From Nodosilinea sp. PGN35 (lineage in GTDB: Bacteria > Cyanobacteriota > Cyanobacteriia > Phormidesmidales > Phormidesmidaceae), in assembly GCF_029109325.1 (NCBI RefSeq), contig NZ_JAQKQJ010000008.1, forward strand, positions 62,001-126,000: a DNA stretch of 64,000 nucleotides. Direction: 5' to 3'. The position numbers were made by a program, and so were the translations under genes. Below, piece by piece: positions 17,486-27,019 of the stretch (position 1 is the stretch's first letter; every line of letters begins with the position of its first letter). The notes below the pieces were generated by a model. It saw only the letters and a program-made list of their open reading frames with translations, did not search any database and was not told where the DNA came from.

Positions 17486-18376
17486 CTACCGACCGCTCAG
17501 CCACAGCACCACCGGCAGGGTAAACACGCTGAGAAAGGTTGAGAACAGAATAGTGCGGGCCACAAGGGTTCTGTCGCCCCCTAACTCGGTCACCCAAATC
17601 AGCGAGTTGACCGCCACGGGCATGGCCGCCTGCAGCACCAGTACCTGGCGGTCTAGCCCCTGCAAGCCTACCGCTGTGCCAATGCCGTAGGCCAGCAGCG
17701 GAGCCACCCCCAGCCGCAGCACCGAGCCGATCACCTCGTAGCGGCCAAACGCCAGCTCCGTTCGCGCCAGTTGCACCCCCAGCGTCAGCAGCGCCACCGG
17801 AATGGCCCCCTCCCCCAGCAGCGCCATGCCCCGCTCCAGCGGCAGCGGAAACGCGCCCTGCACCGCCTGGAGACCCAAACCCGCCAGGGCGGCCCAAAAC
17901 ACCGGCAGCCGCAGCGTTACGTTGATCCCGGCCCTCAGCCCTGCCCCTTTCAGCACAATGGGAAACACGCTGGCAATCATGACGCTAGAGCCAACCAGGT
18001 ACACCACCGCCCGCTCTAGGCCCGCTTCCCCCAGGGCAAACAAAATAAAGGGCAGCCCCAGGTTGCCCACGTTCGAGAACAGCACGATGGCAATCAGGCT
18101 CTTTTGCTCATCCACTGAAAAGTTGAGGCGACGGCTCAGCCCCACCGCCAGCAGGTACAGCACCACGGTGTTGAGCAAAAAGCTGACGACGATCGCGATC
18201 GCATTGCCCAGCGCCAGCGTGGTCTGGGCCAGACTGGTCAACACCAGCGCGGGCAGCAGGGCGTAGATATTCACCCGCGCCAGGGTTTGCATGTCCAGCT
18301 CAAAGCTGCGCCCCACGCCAAACCCCACCAGCGCCACCAGGGCAATGGGCAGCATCGCCGAAATCAAAATTTCCAT
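17486..18376 (-). CDS. AEC family transporter
   Basis: This 296-residue integral membrane protein has about ten hydrophobic helices and belongs to the auxin efflux carrier/bile-acid-like AEC family. It has the family-typical NIYALLPALVLTSLAQT start, LLNTVVLYLLAVGL, and the Asn-rich motif FSNVGNLGLPF of helix 4-5, plus LLTLGVQLA and the final AMPVAVNSLIWV. Prokaryotic members export or import organic acids or amino-acid-like anions. The substrate is not predictable here. It stands alone between convergent and same-strand genes. Confidence 0.88.
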   Translation of the reverse strand: MEILISAMLPIALVALVGFGVGRSFELDMQTLARVNIYALLPALVLTSLAQTTLALGNAIAIVVSFLLNTVVLYLLAVGLSRRLNFSVDEQKSLIAIVLFSNVGNLGLPFILFALGEAGLERAVVYLVGSSVMIASVFPIVLKGAGLRAGINVTLRLPVFWAALAGLGLQAVQGAFPLPLERGMALLGEGAIPVALLTLGVQLARTELAFGRYEVIGSVLRLGVAPLLAYGIGTAVGLQGLDRQVLVLQAAMPVAVNSLIWVTELGGDRTLVARTILFSTFLSVFTLPVVLWLSGR

Positions 18377-18534
18377 AGCGACCCAACCATCCTTACACCA
18401 CCGCCTATGCCATGGTGACCGGTTTGGAATCTAGTCCAGCAAGGCATAAATAAGCCCGCCGTGCAGGAATCTTGAGACACCCAGGTACTAACAATTTTTC
18501 AGTTTGAATTTTGCATTTTGAACGCCGCGCAGCG

Positions 18535-18996
18535 TTACTGCGGGAAAAAGCTGTCATCGAGTACCTGTTCCCAGGTGTAACCACACTCGGTTGGGAACTG
18601 GCTCAGCGGTAAATCGGTTTCGATCGCAGCTTCTTTACGCGCGATCTGGTAAGTCTTCGCTAACCACTCTGAGGTCAAAATCCGCCTCAGGCTGGGGGTG
18701 TCATCCAGATAGGTTTGAATGTTGAGCCGCTCCCGCTGAATGGTTTTTGACCAGCTCGGTGAGCGCCGCTCAGGCTGGTATTGCCACTTGAGCAAATGCT
18801 GCAAAATGAGCCGAATGGAGCTGACCAGGCGATCGCGCTGACGCCGTCCCAAATCTTCTACCTCGTCAATCAGGTGTTTGAGGTCAATCTGGTCGAATTG
18901 GCCCTGTCGTAAAAGATCGACCATGGCCTCTGACCAGAGGGCAATGTCGCGATCGTAGAGGGTCGCCAGGTCTAGCCGAGACAGATTGAGCGCCAT
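18535..18996 (-). CDS. DUF29 family protein
   Basis: This 153-residue protein has the DUF29 pattern: LYDRDIALWSEAMVDLLRQGQFDQIDLKHLIDEVEDLG at the start, then HLLKWQYQPERRSPSWSKTIQRER and a Pro-containing end. DUF29 proteins are abundant, multi-copy and uncharacterised in cyanobacteria. A paralogue is at 21730-22176. It is a single-gene unit. Confidence 0.85.
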   Translation of the reverse strand: MALNLSRLDLATLYDRDIALWSEAMVDLLRQGQFDQIDLKHLIDEVEDLGRRQRDRLVSSIRLILQHLLKWQYQPERRSPSWSKTIQRERLNIQTYLDDTPSLRRILTSEWLAKTYQIARKEAAIETDLPLSQFPTECGYTWEQVLDDSFFPQ

Positions 18997-19075
18997 AGCC
19001 TGCCGCAGTGGAGGTTTTACCCAGTGTACTGAATTTCTGCTGACACCTGGATATCCTCGTGCTCCCTATTAGGGG

Positions 19076-19291
19076 CTAAGCGACGACCTCGACGTAGGCT
19101 GAGGTCGTAGAAGGTGATGGCACGTCTAAACCTTCTAGCTTCAAGCCCTCTAGATGAAAGGCGATCGCCTCGCGCATGTTGCTTTCGACTTCAGTTCGAG
19201 TCTCCCCCATTGAAATGCAGCCTGGTAGGTCGGGGGAATAGGCCGAAAAGCCTGTTTCGGTTGGTTCAATGACAATCCGGTACTGAGTCAT
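19076..19291 (-). CDS. HicB-like antitoxin, no HicA beside it
   Basis: This 71-residue protein with the HicB RNase-H-like fold has YRIVIEPTETGFSAYSPDLPGCISMGETRTEVESNMREAI, with the PDLPGC signature, followed by HLEGLKLEG. It lacks a C-terminal DNA-binding domain. No HicA reading frame lies in the 45 bp before the next gene or after the stop. It is therefore a solitary HicB of unknown partner. Confidence 0.85.
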   Translation of the reverse strand: MTQYRIVIEPTETGFSAYSPDLPGCISMGETRTEVESNMREAIAFHLEGLKLEGLDVPSPSTTSAYVEVVA

Positions 19292-19336
19292 GACTTAATT
19301 TCTATTTGCTTGTCAAGTTACATTTGCCCAAGGAAA

Positions 19337-19945
19337 TTACAACTGTCCAGCGGCAAAAATGGCACTGGCTCGAAGCTGCAACTCTGGAAACGTTGGCGAG
19401 ATTAAGCTCTCGTCTTGCTGAAATAGCTGCTTATCGTAGAATTCTCCCGCCAACTGACACACCGTTACCGTTGGCCGTTTTGGCTGCCCGATGTATTCTC
19501 TGCCCCCCAGCGCCAGGTAATCCGTAATCCAATATTCGGGTATGCCAAACAGCGCGTAATCTTCCACCTTGCGCGCGTAATCGTTCTGCCAATTGGTGCT
19601 AACCACCTCCGCAATCAGCTTAATCGCCGCATTGGAAGTCACGACCGGCTGAGTTCTCCACAGCGGTTCGTGAACTAGCTGGGTTTTGTCCAGCACAATT
19701 ACATCGGGGCGAAAAGCCGTATCGTCTGAAACCCGAATTAAGCAGCGGTGGGGAATGATATAGGGCAAATCCAAGCGATCGATTTCAACGCTGAGCTTTC
19801 GCACGACAAAACCGATCACCTGTTCGTGTAACCCCGTCGGTTCCAAATCGATTAGCTCTCCATCGATCAGCTCATAGCGATCCTGGTCGCCATAATCGGC
19901 AATGAAGTCGTCAACGCTCAGCAGTTTGGGATTGGCCTGAACCAT
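19337..19945 (-). CDS. Uma2 family (DUF820) endonuclease-like protein
   Basis: This 202-residue PD-(D/E)XK-fold protein has the DUF820/Uma2 features: RYELIDGELIDLEPTGLHE, the active-site strand FRPDVIVLDK, then IKLIAEVVSTNWQNDYARKVEDYALFGIPEYWITDY. These families are amplified in cyanobacteria and a few are linked to transposon or defence functions. No role is known here. The 3' end is 45 bp from the hicB start on the same strand. Confidence 0.88.
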   Translation of the reverse strand: MVQANPKLLSVDDFIADYGDQDRYELIDGELIDLEPTGLHEQVIGFVVRKLSVEIDRLDLPYIIPHRCLIRVSDDTAFRPDVIVLDKTQLVHEPLWRTQPVVTSNAAIKLIAEVVSTNWQNDYARKVEDYALFGIPEYWITDYLALGGREYIGQPKRPTVTVCQLAGEFYDKQLFQQDESLISPTFPELQLRASAIFAAGQL

Positions 19946-20004
19946 CTTAGTTCCCTTATTCCCTAGGCATATGGTCGTTGAATTAAGGTGTTATACCAGA
20001 TCCG

Positions 20005-20082
20005 AATCGCATACCCCCGATTCAAAACGAAATCGCATACCCCCGATTCAAAACGAAATCCGATGTGGTTACCCCCGATTCA
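20005..20082. repeat. Three 26-bp tandem repeats
   Basis: The unit is AATCGCATACCCCCGATTCA plus AAACGA. Copies 1 and 2 (20005-20030, 20031-20056) are identical, and copy 3 (20057-20082) is diverged in its first half but keeps ACCCCCGATTCA. It lies in the 207-bp gap before the aldehyde dehydrogenase 3' end. There are no spacers, so it is not CRISPR. Confidence 0.8.
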
Positions 20083-20152
20083 TAATCAGGAACCCCTACG
20101 CCCATTATGGCAGAGCCGATCCAGCCGTAAATTCTGGCGGAGTGCCTCGCCC

Positions 20153-21631
20153 TCAAAACTGGCGGCTCCATTCTTTGGGCCAGCGCTCAACGACCACCTT
20201 GGTCTGGGTGAAGAACTCCACCGCGTGGGCTCCCTGGCCGTGGAGGTCGCCAAAGAAGCTGTCCTTCCAGCCGCTGAAGGGGAAGAAGGCCATGGGGGCG
20301 GCCACGCCAATGTTGATGCCGATGTTGCCAGCGTTGGCGGCGTAGCGAAACTGGCGGGCGGCGGCACCGCTGTTGGTGAACAGGCAGGCCATGTTGCCCC
20401 AGGGGCTCTGGTTTACCAGGGCGATCGCATCCTCCACGGTGTCTACCGCCATCAGCCCCAGCACCGGGCCAAAGATTTCGGTGTGGGCAATTTCGCCGCT
20501 GGGGGGCACCCCTTGCAGCACCGTCGGTTTGACGAAGTGACCCGCCTCCAGGTCGGGAATTTGAGGATCGCGACCATCCACCAGCACCGTCGCCCCTTCC
20601 TCAGCCCCGGTTTGAATCAGGCGCTCGATCCGCTGCCGGCTCTGGGCGGTGATCACCGGCCCCATCTGCACATTGGCATCCAGGCCGTTGCCGACGGTGC
20701 GGGTGGCGGCGGTGTGGGCGATCGCATCGGTAAACCACTCGGTGGCCTCCCCCACCGTCACCGCCAGGGAGGCGGCCAGGCAGCGCTGACCGGCACAGCC
20801 AAAGGCGCTGTCGGCGACAATGCGGGTGGTCATATCGCGATCGGCATCGGGCAGCACAATCACCGGATTTTTGGCCCCGCCCTGGCACTGCACCCGCTTG
20901 CCCTGGGCCGCCGCCTGGGCGTAGATGTATTTGGCCACCGGAGAAGAGCCGACAAAGCTGATCGCTCGGATCGTGGGATGCCCCAAAATCGCATCCACCG
21001 TTTCTTTAGCGCCATGCACCAGGTTCACCACGCCGGGGGGAAAGCCCGCCGCGTCCAGCAGCTCAAAGATACGCTGCATGGTCAGGGGCACTTTTTCGGA
21101 GGGTTTGACGATGTAGGTGTTGCCGCAGGCCAGGGCGTAGGGCATGAACCAGAAGGGAATCATGGCCGGGAAGTTGAAGGGGGCGATCGCCGCCGCCACC
21201 CCCAGCGGTTGCCGAATCATAAATTCGTCGATGCCGCTGGCAACATCCTCCAGCACCGTGCCCTGCATCATCATCGGAATGCCGCAGGCCACCTCCACAT
21301 TCTCGATCGCCCGTCGCAGCTCGCCCTCAGACTCGGCCAGGGTCTTGCCGCACTCCTGGGTGATGGTCTGGGCTAATTCTTCTAAATGGGTTTCCAGCAG
21401 GTCTTTGAGCTTAAACAGGGGCTGCACCCGCTGGGGTGGGGGCACTCGTCGCCAATCTTCGAAGGCTATGGCGGCAGCCTGGGCGGCCTGATCGACCTCA
21501 TCTTTGGGCGAAACGGGTACCTGACCCAGCACCTCTCCGGTAGCTGGGTTATCCACGGCAAGCATTTCCCCCGCTGTGGACGGCACCCACTGGCCATTGA
21601 TGTAGTTCTTCAAGATCCCCGATTGCGTCAT
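20153..21631 (-). CDS. mmsA: CoA-acylating methylmalonate-semialdehyde dehydrogenase-like
   Basis: This 492-residue aldehyde dehydrogenase has the MmsA subgroup signature: a [33 protein letters not shown] cofactor region, [13 protein letters not shown] and the catalytic cysteine in [15 protein letters not shown], which lacks the general-base Glu usual in non-acylating ALDHs. MmsA oxidises methylmalonate or malonate semialdehyde to propionyl- or acetyl-CoA. The family also acts in valine or inositol breakdown, but no other gene of those routes is nearby. It is a single-gene unit with an ATG start. The assignment to MmsA rather than a related ALDH is likely but not certain. Confidence 0.85.
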   Translation of the reverse strand: MTQSGILKNYINGQWVPSTAGEMLAVDNPATGEVLGQVPVSPKDEVDQAAQAAAIAFEDWRRVPPPQRVQPLFKLKDLLETHLEELAQTITQECGKTLAESEGELRRAIENVEVACGIPMMMQGTVLEDVASGIDEFMIRQPLGVAAAIAPFNFPAMIPFWFMPYALACGNTYIVKPSEKVPLTMQRIFELLDAAGFPPGVVNLVHGAKETVDAILGHPTIRAISFVGSSPVAKYIYAQAAAQGKRVQCQGGAKNPVIVLPDADRDMTTRIVADSAFGCAGQRCLAASLAVTVGEATEWFTDAIAHTAATRTVGNGLDANVQMGPVITAQSRQRIERLIQTGAEEGATVLVDGRDPQIPDLEAGHFVKPTVLQGVPPSGEIAHTEIFGPVLGLMAVDTVEDAIALVNQSPWGNMACLFTNSGAAARQFRYAANAGNIGINIGVAAPMAFFPFSGWKDSFFGDLHGQGAHAVEFFTQTKVVVERWPKEWSRQF

Positions 21632-21729
21632 AGCAGTGCCGTGATGACTATTCTCTATGCATCATAGGTGCTGTTCTGGCCCACGGATTCTTGCATCCAT
21701 GTCAGGGAGAGCGACGGCTTCCATATCGA

Positions 21730-22176
21730 CTAACTATGAGGTGGCCAGCTGATAGGTTGCTCAAAAATATCGGCTTCTGAGAAGGGGCAAACCTGCGGTA
21801 GCTGATTGGGGTCGAGTGGTGTCTCTCGGTTGACTAAATCCAGGCCATCTTCGTAGCCGATCGCGATCGCTTCTACCAAATAGGGCCTCAAGCTAGGATT
21901 TTCCTTGAGATGGCGCTGAATTCTGCGCCGCTGTTCTTGAATAGTGGCGGCCCAGCTTTTGGTGCGGGCGGTGGGTTGGTAGTGCCACTTGAGCAAATGC
22001 CCCAGCAGCACGCCCAGGCGATTGCGAAGCTCCTGGCGTTCTTGCCTACCCAACGACTCAATTTCCTCCACCAGGTTTTCAATATCGAGTTCGGCCAGTT
22101 GACCCGATCGCAACAGCTCGACCTGGCGCTGAGTCCAGGCGTGAAAGTCTTGGTCGTAGAGTGTGGTTGTTTGCAT
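21730..22176 (-). CDS. DUF29 family protein (second copy)
   Basis: This 148-residue paralogue of the protein at 18535 shares LYDQDFHAWTQRQVELLRSGQLAELDIENLVEEIESLGRQERQ, then HLLKWHYQPTARTKSW and a Pro-rich end. The ATG at 22176 is used instead of an upstream GTG. Members are widespread and uncharacterised. Confidence 0.85.
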   Translation of the reverse strand: MQTTTLYDQDFHAWTQRQVELLRSGQLAELDIENLVEEIESLGRQERQELRNRLGVLLGHLLKWHYQPTARTKSWAATIQEQRRRIQRHLKENPSLRPYLVEAIAIGYEDGLDLVNRETPLDPNQLPQVCPFSEADIFEQPISWPPHS

Positions 22177-22292
22177 CGGAACCACTGAATTGCGTATTCA
22201 CATTTTAGCTCTATCAGACAGACGCCCCTACCCTAGCAGTTTGGGATGGGGCATCTGGTTACGCAAATACCGGGTATGGGTGATTGTCGATA

Positions 22293-22317
22293 AGGGCGCA
22301 GGCCCTGCGCCCCTACA
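22293..22317. repeat. Palindrome GGGCGCAGG-CCTGCGCCC followed by CCTACA
   Basis: This is a short dispersed palindrome (arms GGGCGCAGG and CCTGCGCCC) with the CCTAC tail shared with other intergenic palindromes here. It lies downstream of thiC. Confidence 0.65.
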
Positions 22318-22354
22318 TGGTGTCTAATTGTAAATCTGGCTTTCCCACGCAGAT

Positions 22355-23725
22355 CTACACTGCGGCCTTCTCCTTGGCCAGAAACTTCTCTAGCTCGGTG
22401 AGGGCATCGGCATCCACCTTGGTCTGCATGGGGCAGAACTTGGGGCCGCACATCGAGCAGAACTCGGCGGTTTTGTAGATGTCGGCGGGCAGGGTTTCGT
22501 CGTGGTATTCTTTCGCCCGCTCGGGGTCCAGGGACAGCTCGAACTGCTTGTTCCAGTCGAAGTTGTAGCGGGCGTGGGACATGGCATCGTCGCGATCGCG
22601 TGCCCCCGGCCTGTGCCGCGCAATATCCGCCGCGTGGGCCGCAATTTTGTAGGCGATCAGCCCCTGGCGCACGTCCTCGGCATTGGGCAGGCCCAGGTGC
22701 TCTTTGGGCGTTACGTAGCAGAGCATGGCCGCCCCGCTCCAGCCCGCCAGGGCCGCGCCGATCGCCGAGCTGATGTGGTCATAACCGGCGGCGATGTCGG
22801 TGACCAGCGGCCCCAGCACGTAGAAGGGGGCTTCGGCGCATTCCTCCATTTGTTTTTTGACGTTGTAGTCGATCTGGTCCATCGGCACGTGGCCGGGGCC
22901 TTCGACCATCACCTGCACGTCGTGCTCCCAGGCCTGGCGGGTGAGCTGGCCCAGGGTTTTGAGTTCGGCCAGCTGGGCAGCATCGGTGGCGTCGTGGAGG
23001 CAGCCGGGGCGCAGAGAATCTCCCAGGCTAAAGGACACATCGTAGCGCTTGAAGATCTCAATGATGTCGTTGAAGTGGGTGTAGAGCGGGTTTTGCCGGT
23101 GGTGGTGCAGCATCCAGCGGGCCAGGATGCCGCCGCCGCGAGAGACAATGCCGGTGATGCGATCGCGCACCAGGGGCAAGTGCTCAATCAAAATCCCGGC
23201 GTGGATGGTCTGGTAATCGACCCCCTGCTGGGCGTGCTTTTCGATAATGTGCAAGAAGTCGTCAGCGGTGAGGGTTTCGATGTTGCCGTGGACGCTCTCC
23301 AGTGCCTGATAGACGGGCACCGTGCCGATGGGAATCGGCGATGCCTGGATGATGGCGGTGCGAATGGCATCGAGATCGCCGCCCCCGGTGGACAAATCCA
23401 TCAGGGTGTCGGCCCCGTACTTCACGGCCAGGTGCAGCTTGGCGACTTCTTCGTGGATATCCGAGGAGTTGGGCGACGCGCCGATGTTGGCGTTGACCTT
23501 GCACTTGGCGGCAATGCCGATCGCCATCGGTTCCAAATTCGGGTGGTTGATGTTGGCGGGGATGATCATGCGGCCCCGCGCCACCTCGTCGCGGATGAGG
23601 TCTGCGGGCAGGTTCTCCCGCTGGGCAACGTGGGCCATCTCTTCGGTGATGACTCCCTGGCGGGCGTAGTGCATCTGCGACACGTTAGTGTGGCCCTGGC
23701 GCTTAGCAATCCATTCAGTTCTCAT
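22355..23725 (-). CDS. thiC: Phosphomethylpyrimidine synthase ThiC
   Basis: This 456-residue radical-SAM enzyme converts aminoimidazole ribotide to HMP-phosphate, the pyrimidine precursor of thiamine. Features are the N-terminal IPANINHPN substrate region, the [13 protein letters not shown] segment, [27 protein letters not shown] and, near the C-terminus, the unusual 4Fe-4S motif CSMCGPKFC (CX2CX4C). Length and the ATG start are typical of the cyanobacterial form. It is preceded by a TPP riboswitch (23904-23994), so product repression by thiamine pyrophosphate is expected. Confidence 0.97.
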   Translation of the reverse strand: MRTEWIAKRQGHTNVSQMHYARQGVITEEMAHVAQRENLPADLIRDEVARGRMIIPANINHPNLEPMAIGIAAKCKVNANIGASPNSSDIHEEVAKLHLAVKYGADTLMDLSTGGGDLDAIRTAIIQASPIPIGTVPVYQALESVHGNIETLTADDFLHIIEKHAQQGVDYQTIHAGILIEHLPLVRDRITGIVSRGGGILARWMLHHHRQNPLYTHFNDIIEIFKRYDVSFSLGDSLRPGCLHDATDAAQLAELKTLGQLTRQAWEHDVQVMVEGPGHVPMDQIDYNVKKQMEECAEAPFYVLGPLVTDIAAGYDHISSAIGAALAGWSGAAMLCYVTPKEHLGLPNAEDVRQGLIAYKIAAHAADIARHRPGARDRDDAMSHARYNFDWNKQFELSLDPERAKEYHDETLPADIYKTAEFCSMCGPKFCPMQTKVDADALTELEKFLAKEKAAV

Positions 23726-23903
23726 GATTTACCTCTAGTGTGGCGCTAGAGGTTTGGCCTGAGGGGAAAGAGGCAGGTTTGGCTGGGTAGGGCCGAGACG
23801 TGGGGAGCGATCGCAGGCAAACCTCAGCGATCGGCTGAGCCTTGGCCCCGATTCTGGAAAACGCTCCAGAACGCTACTATGGTCGTCGTTTCGGCTGGCT
23901 ACC

Positions 23904-23994
23904 GCAAGCAACGCTTCCCTCCGCTGGTATTAACCAGGTCAGGTTCTGAGGGTATGATCTCAGTCCGAACATTCGGACACCCCTAGCTTGCTGA
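23904..23994 (-). promoter_or_regulatory. TPP riboswitch upstream of thiC
   Basis: On the minus strand it has AGCTAGGGGTG at the 5' side, CTGAGA followed by TACCCTCAGAACCTGACCTGG, GTTAATACCAGCGGAGGGAA and a closing GCGTTGCTT that pairs with AGCAAGC. These are the conserved THI-element blocks. The aptamer ends 178 nt before the thiC ATG, leaving room for an expression platform. Confidence 0.95.
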
Positions 23995-24031
23995 AAGCAT
24001 ACTACGAATGACTGGGGCCAGGGCAGATCGG

Positions 24032-24295
24032 TTACGGTTCCTCATAAATATCGCGCCGATGCCCTACCTTGATCACCCTGACTATCAGCGCCTCTTCCTC
24101 AACGCTGTAGATCACTCGGTAGTCACCTAAACGCACCCGGTACTGGCTTTGTCGCCCCTTTAGCTTTTTGCAGCCTGGTGGTCTGGGATCTTGGGCTAAC
24201 CGCTCAATCAGGGCAATCAAGTCTACTTGCACAGCCCTTGGAAGTTTTTTAAGCTGTCGTTGGGCAGCGGGCTTGATTAAAACCTCGTAGCTCAT
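24032..24295 (-). CDS. relE: RelE/ParE family toxin
   Basis: This 87-residue RelE-superfamily mRNA interferase has YEVLIKPAAQRQLKKLPRAVQVDLIALI (N-terminal helices), then LKGRQSQYRVRLGDYRVIYSVEEEALIVRVIKVGHRRDIYE, with the catalytic-type Lys/Arg/His set of the fold. It is the second gene of a two-gene unit whose upstream partner overlaps it in the ATGA fashion. RelE cleaves mRNA in the ribosomal A site, but ParE-like activity cannot be excluded. Confidence 0.9.
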   Translation of the reverse strand: MSYEVLIKPAAQRQLKKLPRAVQVDLIALIERLAQDPRPPGCKKLKGRQSQYRVRLGDYRVIYSVEEEALIVRVIKVGHRRDIYEEP

Positions 24296-24528
24296 TGCAG
24301 CCCAAGTTCTTGTTTAAGGCTGCTGAGCGAAATATCTCCCGACTCTTGGAGGGCTGCATCGGCGTCAAAGCTATCGATTTCGTCCTCGATCGCCTCTAGG
24401 GTAGGCTCTAAATCTACCCTGTACTTAAACTGCAAATATTGTAGAAAGTGATACAGCTCATCCAAAGCTGTTCGTGGAAGCGGCGTCAGCTCTAGGGAAA
24501 TAGGATCGGTGAGCGGTACAGTGGCCAT
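24292..24528 (-). CDS. Antitoxin partner of the RelE-type toxin
   Basis: This is a 78-residue acidic protein starting at ATG 24528 (an earlier in-frame ATG would give 89 residues). It reads PLPRTALDELYHFLQYLQFKYRVD, then an acidic DEIDSFDADAALQESGDISLSSLKQELG. The strong negative charge and helical C-terminus fit a RelE-binding antitoxin that covers the toxin. The usual DNA-binding motif is not clear, so the family is not assigned. The stop overlaps the toxin start. Confidence 0.7.
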   Translation of the reverse strand: MATVPLTDPISLELTPLPRTALDELYHFLQYLQFKYRVDLEPTLEAIEDEIDSFDADAALQESGDISLSSLKQELGLQ

Positions 24529-24678
24529 GGCTTGCCCAGAACGTGGAGCGAATGAAGGCATATCTATCGTAGCGAAGGAACTGCCATGGCTTCCAGCAGA
24601 GATTGTTTGCCATTAGGCAAACGGGCGATACGATGGCGATGGTCAGAGGCTGGCCCTGTAGGGCCAACGCCAATGATG

Positions 24679-25056
24679 TCAGTTCCAGTTGTTGGCGGCT
24701 TGATCAAAGCCGCCGCGATAGGGACTGCCAACGCAGAATCGATGCCCGCTCGGTGCTTGCATGACCACCCATCCGTCCTTACGAGAGACGACCGTGGCTC
24801 CGAGGTGCTCTAAACGCGAAATTTCCGACTCTATTGAATCGGTCTCAATGTCGAGATGCGCCCGTGCCTCGTGGCTTACACGTTGAATAATGACTTGTAC
24901 TTCGCCGGGTGGCGTAATCAGCTGAATGAAGTTGCTGCTGGCATCCAAATCCTGAGGCAGCGGATAGCCCAGCGTGGCGCTCCAAAACCTAGCCGCTGAC
25001 AGCAAATCCTCGGTTTGGCAATCAATAACAATATTTCCTAGCCTGCTTCTATGCAC
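24679..25056 (-). CDS. VOC family (glyoxalase-like) protein
   Basis: This 125-residue protein has the vicinal-oxygen-chelate fold pattern: GNIVIDCQTEDLLSAARFWSATLGY, then VIIQRVSHEARAHLDIETDSIESEISRLEHLGATVV, and a final FCVGSP. It starts at GTG 25056, which is supported by AAAAGGAG 5-6 nt upstream. Substrates of such single-domain proteins range from antibiotics to sugars and are not predictable. Confidence 0.85.
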   Translation of the reverse strand: MHRSRLGNIVIDCQTEDLLSAARFWSATLGYPLPQDLDASSNFIQLITPPGEVQVIIQRVSHEARAHLDIETDSIESEISRLEHLGATVVSRKDGWVVMQAPSGHRFCVGSPYRGGFDQAANNWN

Positions 25057-25130
25057 TGCCGCTCCTTTTGATGCCTAACGATAACCATCACTCGCCACCA
25101 GTGAGTAGGTTAGGTTTCGCTAGCTCAATC

Positions 25131-25182
25131 CAACCTACGGGAGATTTGCGATCGCACTCAACCTACAAGAGATTTGCGATCG
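25131..25182. repeat. Two 28-bp direct repeats containing HIP1
   Basis: Each unit begins CAACCTAC and contains GAGATTTGCGATCGC. They sit at 25131-25158 and 25159-25182, next to the fic 3' end. CAACCTAC also occurs at the repeat near 7320. Confidence 0.7.
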
Positions 25183-26334
25183 CTAATCATCAAAAGCGAT
25201 GTCTAGGATGTGTGGAGCAAAATAGATTTTTGGGCGCTCTACCATGTTAGACTCCATAAGAATTCCAACGCGAACGAGACGTTCTATATCAGTACGAGCA
25301 GTTGGGTAGGAGATGCCACACATAGCTTTAAGTTGAGGTATCGTGATAGCTGGTGATTCAAAAAGGTGCTCGATGAGTCGATTTAGACGAATATTGCCTC
25401 CAGATTGATCTAGTAGTTCCATGTACTGAATACGAAGCTCTAAAAGCTCGTCAAAGCGCCTAATAGAATCTTTTGACTGTTCAATAGTTCCACGTAAACA
25501 AAATTTTATCCAATCTTCCCAGTTTCCTTTTGAACTGACTTGAAACAAAAGGTTGATATACTCATCTTTATACTTGTCAAAGAAGGCGCTTAAATACAGC
25601 CAAGGTTTTCTGAGATTGTATTTATCGTAGATCATTAGCGATAAAAGCAGCCTACCTACTCGACCATTTCCATCGAGAAATGGGTGAATTGCCTCAAATT
25701 GGTAATGAGCCATAAAGCAGAAAATTAGCGGATCGATCCTTTTCTCCTTATGGATAGATTTTTCAAAATTATCTAAACACGGCATAACCTCATTAGGAGG
25801 TGGAGGAATAAACCGTCTATCAGAACCAACGTGAACTTGAGAACGTCGGAAGTTGCCTGGATCCTTCTGAGATCCTCTTACCCCTGCTAAAAGTTCTTGA
25901 TGCATTGCCCGGATTAAGTTTAAAGAAATGGGTCTCTCTGCAAGAATTTCTAGACCTAACTCTAGTGCTCTACTATAGTTCCAGACCTCTTGCCAAGCGC
26001 TTACCGGATCGCTAGCCGATTTTGGTTCTTTAGGATCAATTTCAAACAACAAAAGCTGCTCTGGTGTTGCATAAGTTCCTTCAAGGCTGGAAGATCGCAA
26101 TGCTTCGCGACGTTGCAACGGACGCAGCAGCAAGTTGTAGTTTGGCATATTACGGCCAACACCATCAAGCCGCGCCAATTCTTCGCGTGCTTGAGCCAGT
26201 AACTCCCATATTTCATAGGGGACTGTCCAATCCTCTGGTAGTGCAGAGGGTATAAATGCCCAGTCTTGCCTTCCATCCACTGATATTTCCCAGAGCCTAC
26301 CAGGAAAATCTCCCGAAAATGCCGCCTTATCCAT
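25183..26334 (-). CDS. Fic-domain AMP-transferase with winged helix
   Basis: This 383-residue Fic protein has the catalytic motif HPFLDGNGRVGR at 217-228 and a putative inhibitory motif SSSLEG at 81-86 (S/TxxxEG), so it is a class II Fic with the inhibitory helix before the Fic core. Residues 320-383 form a winged helix (IPQLKAMCGISYPTARTDIERLVRVGIL). Fic enzymes transfer AMP or other nucleotides to protein hydroxyls. Here no antitoxin gene is needed because inhibition is built in. The gene is clearly AT-rich compared with its neighbours, suggesting transfer. Confidence 0.9.
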   Translation of the reverse strand: MDKAAFSGDFPGRLWEISVDGRQDWAFIPSALPEDWTVPYEIWELLAQAREELARLDGVGRNMPNYNLLLRPLQRREALRSSSLEGTYATPEQLLLFEIDPKEPKSASDPVSAWQEVWNYSRALELGLEILAERPISLNLIRAMHQELLAGVRGSQKDPGNFRRSQVHVGSDRRFIPPPPNEVMPCLDNFEKSIHKEKRIDPLIFCFMAHYQFEAIHPFLDGNGRVGRLLLSLMIYDKYNLRKPWLYLSAFFDKYKDEYINLLFQVSSKGNWEDWIKFCLRGTIEQSKDSIRRFDELLELRIQYMELLDQSGGNIRLNRLIEHLFESPAITIPQLKAMCGISYPTARTDIERLVRVGILMESNMVERPKIYFAPHILDIAFDD

Positions 26335-26834
26335 ACTTACTAATTTGTACGAAGATTTTAATTCAATGAATTGAATTAAAATTTAGGCTCATTTTTTTTA
26401 ATTGTCAAGCTTGGGTTAAAGTCTCAGTGAGCTAGATGCTCGTATTGATTGCTGGGCAAGGGTTTAAGGCATTAAAACGGGCTGGTCTCATTTGAATAGG
26501 GTTGGTAGGATGCGTAACCTGACAGCTTAGTGAATCGTTTTTGTTTTGTCTGGTCTAATACCTTCTGCTGGGCAGATAGGGAGACTACTTGCAGCCTAAT
26601 CACTTGTATAGGGCAACTAGGCTGCGAATAACCCGCATAATAGCCCTCTACAGGATAAATAGCAGCAAAGATCTGTATATCTTCCTCTTGCTTCCACTTT
26701 TCGGTGTTTGCACATTTGGAATGATGACAGGTTATGCTGATGAGCACTTTACATTGCCACGTATAGGCTCGCCACTCCCACAAGCTTCTGCTCCACTACG
26801 GTTGACAGAGATCGTCCGTATCAGTATTCTCATT
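26335..26834. other. AT-rich gene-free interval
   Basis: It is likely to contain the fic promoter (26340-26440, very AT-rich). Reading frames here are short and have no recognisable family, so none is called. The next 220 bp hold a structured leader. Confidence 0.4.
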
Positions 26835-26842
26835 CACTAAGC

Positions 26843-26950
26843 CGTTCGAGCAGAGCGGTGACCACACAGAACTCGAAAACTTTGGCGCTGCCGGAAGGTG
26901 CGGACAACACCAACCGACAGCTGACCCCGCAAATCTCTCAGGCAGATTGC
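26843..26950 (+). promoter_or_regulatory. Glycine-riboswitch-like aptamer (tentative)
   Basis: On the plus strand GCAGAGCGG starts a domain with GCCGGAAGGTGCGG and, 30 nt later, CCGCAAATCTCTCAGGC. The end segment AATCTCTCAGGCA matches the conserved 3' block of gcvT-type aptamers, AGAG pairs with CTCT (P1), and TGCGG pairs with CCGCA (P3). The middle differs from consensus. Boundaries are approximate. Confidence 0.42.
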
Positions 26951-26969
26951 GAGGCTACGGTAGATCGTA

Positions 26970-27016
26970 CCCTAGCCCCCCCAGTTTGCACTGCATCTGC
27001 GGGTGGCTAGGGTTTT
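26970..27016 (+). terminator. Possible leader terminator before small gene
   Basis: CCCTAGCC (26970-26977) and GGCTAGGG (27005-27012) form a stem followed by TTTT. It lies between the aptamer-like region and the hairpin that carries the ribosome-binding site. Confidence 0.5.
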
Positions 27017-27019
27017 CGC

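Noticed and set aside
19046..19336. HicA toxin partner for the HicB protein
   Set aside because: No reading frame with a HicA pattern lies on either side. The neighbouring frame at 19306 is only a shadow of the Uma2 gene.
20005..20082. CRISPR-like repeat array
   Set aside because: The three 26-bp units are directly abutting, with no unique spacers and no cas genes. It is a tandem repeat.
26472..26783. 103-codon minus-strand frame beside fic
   Set aside because: No recognisable motif, no ribosome site, and AT-rich random-like composition.
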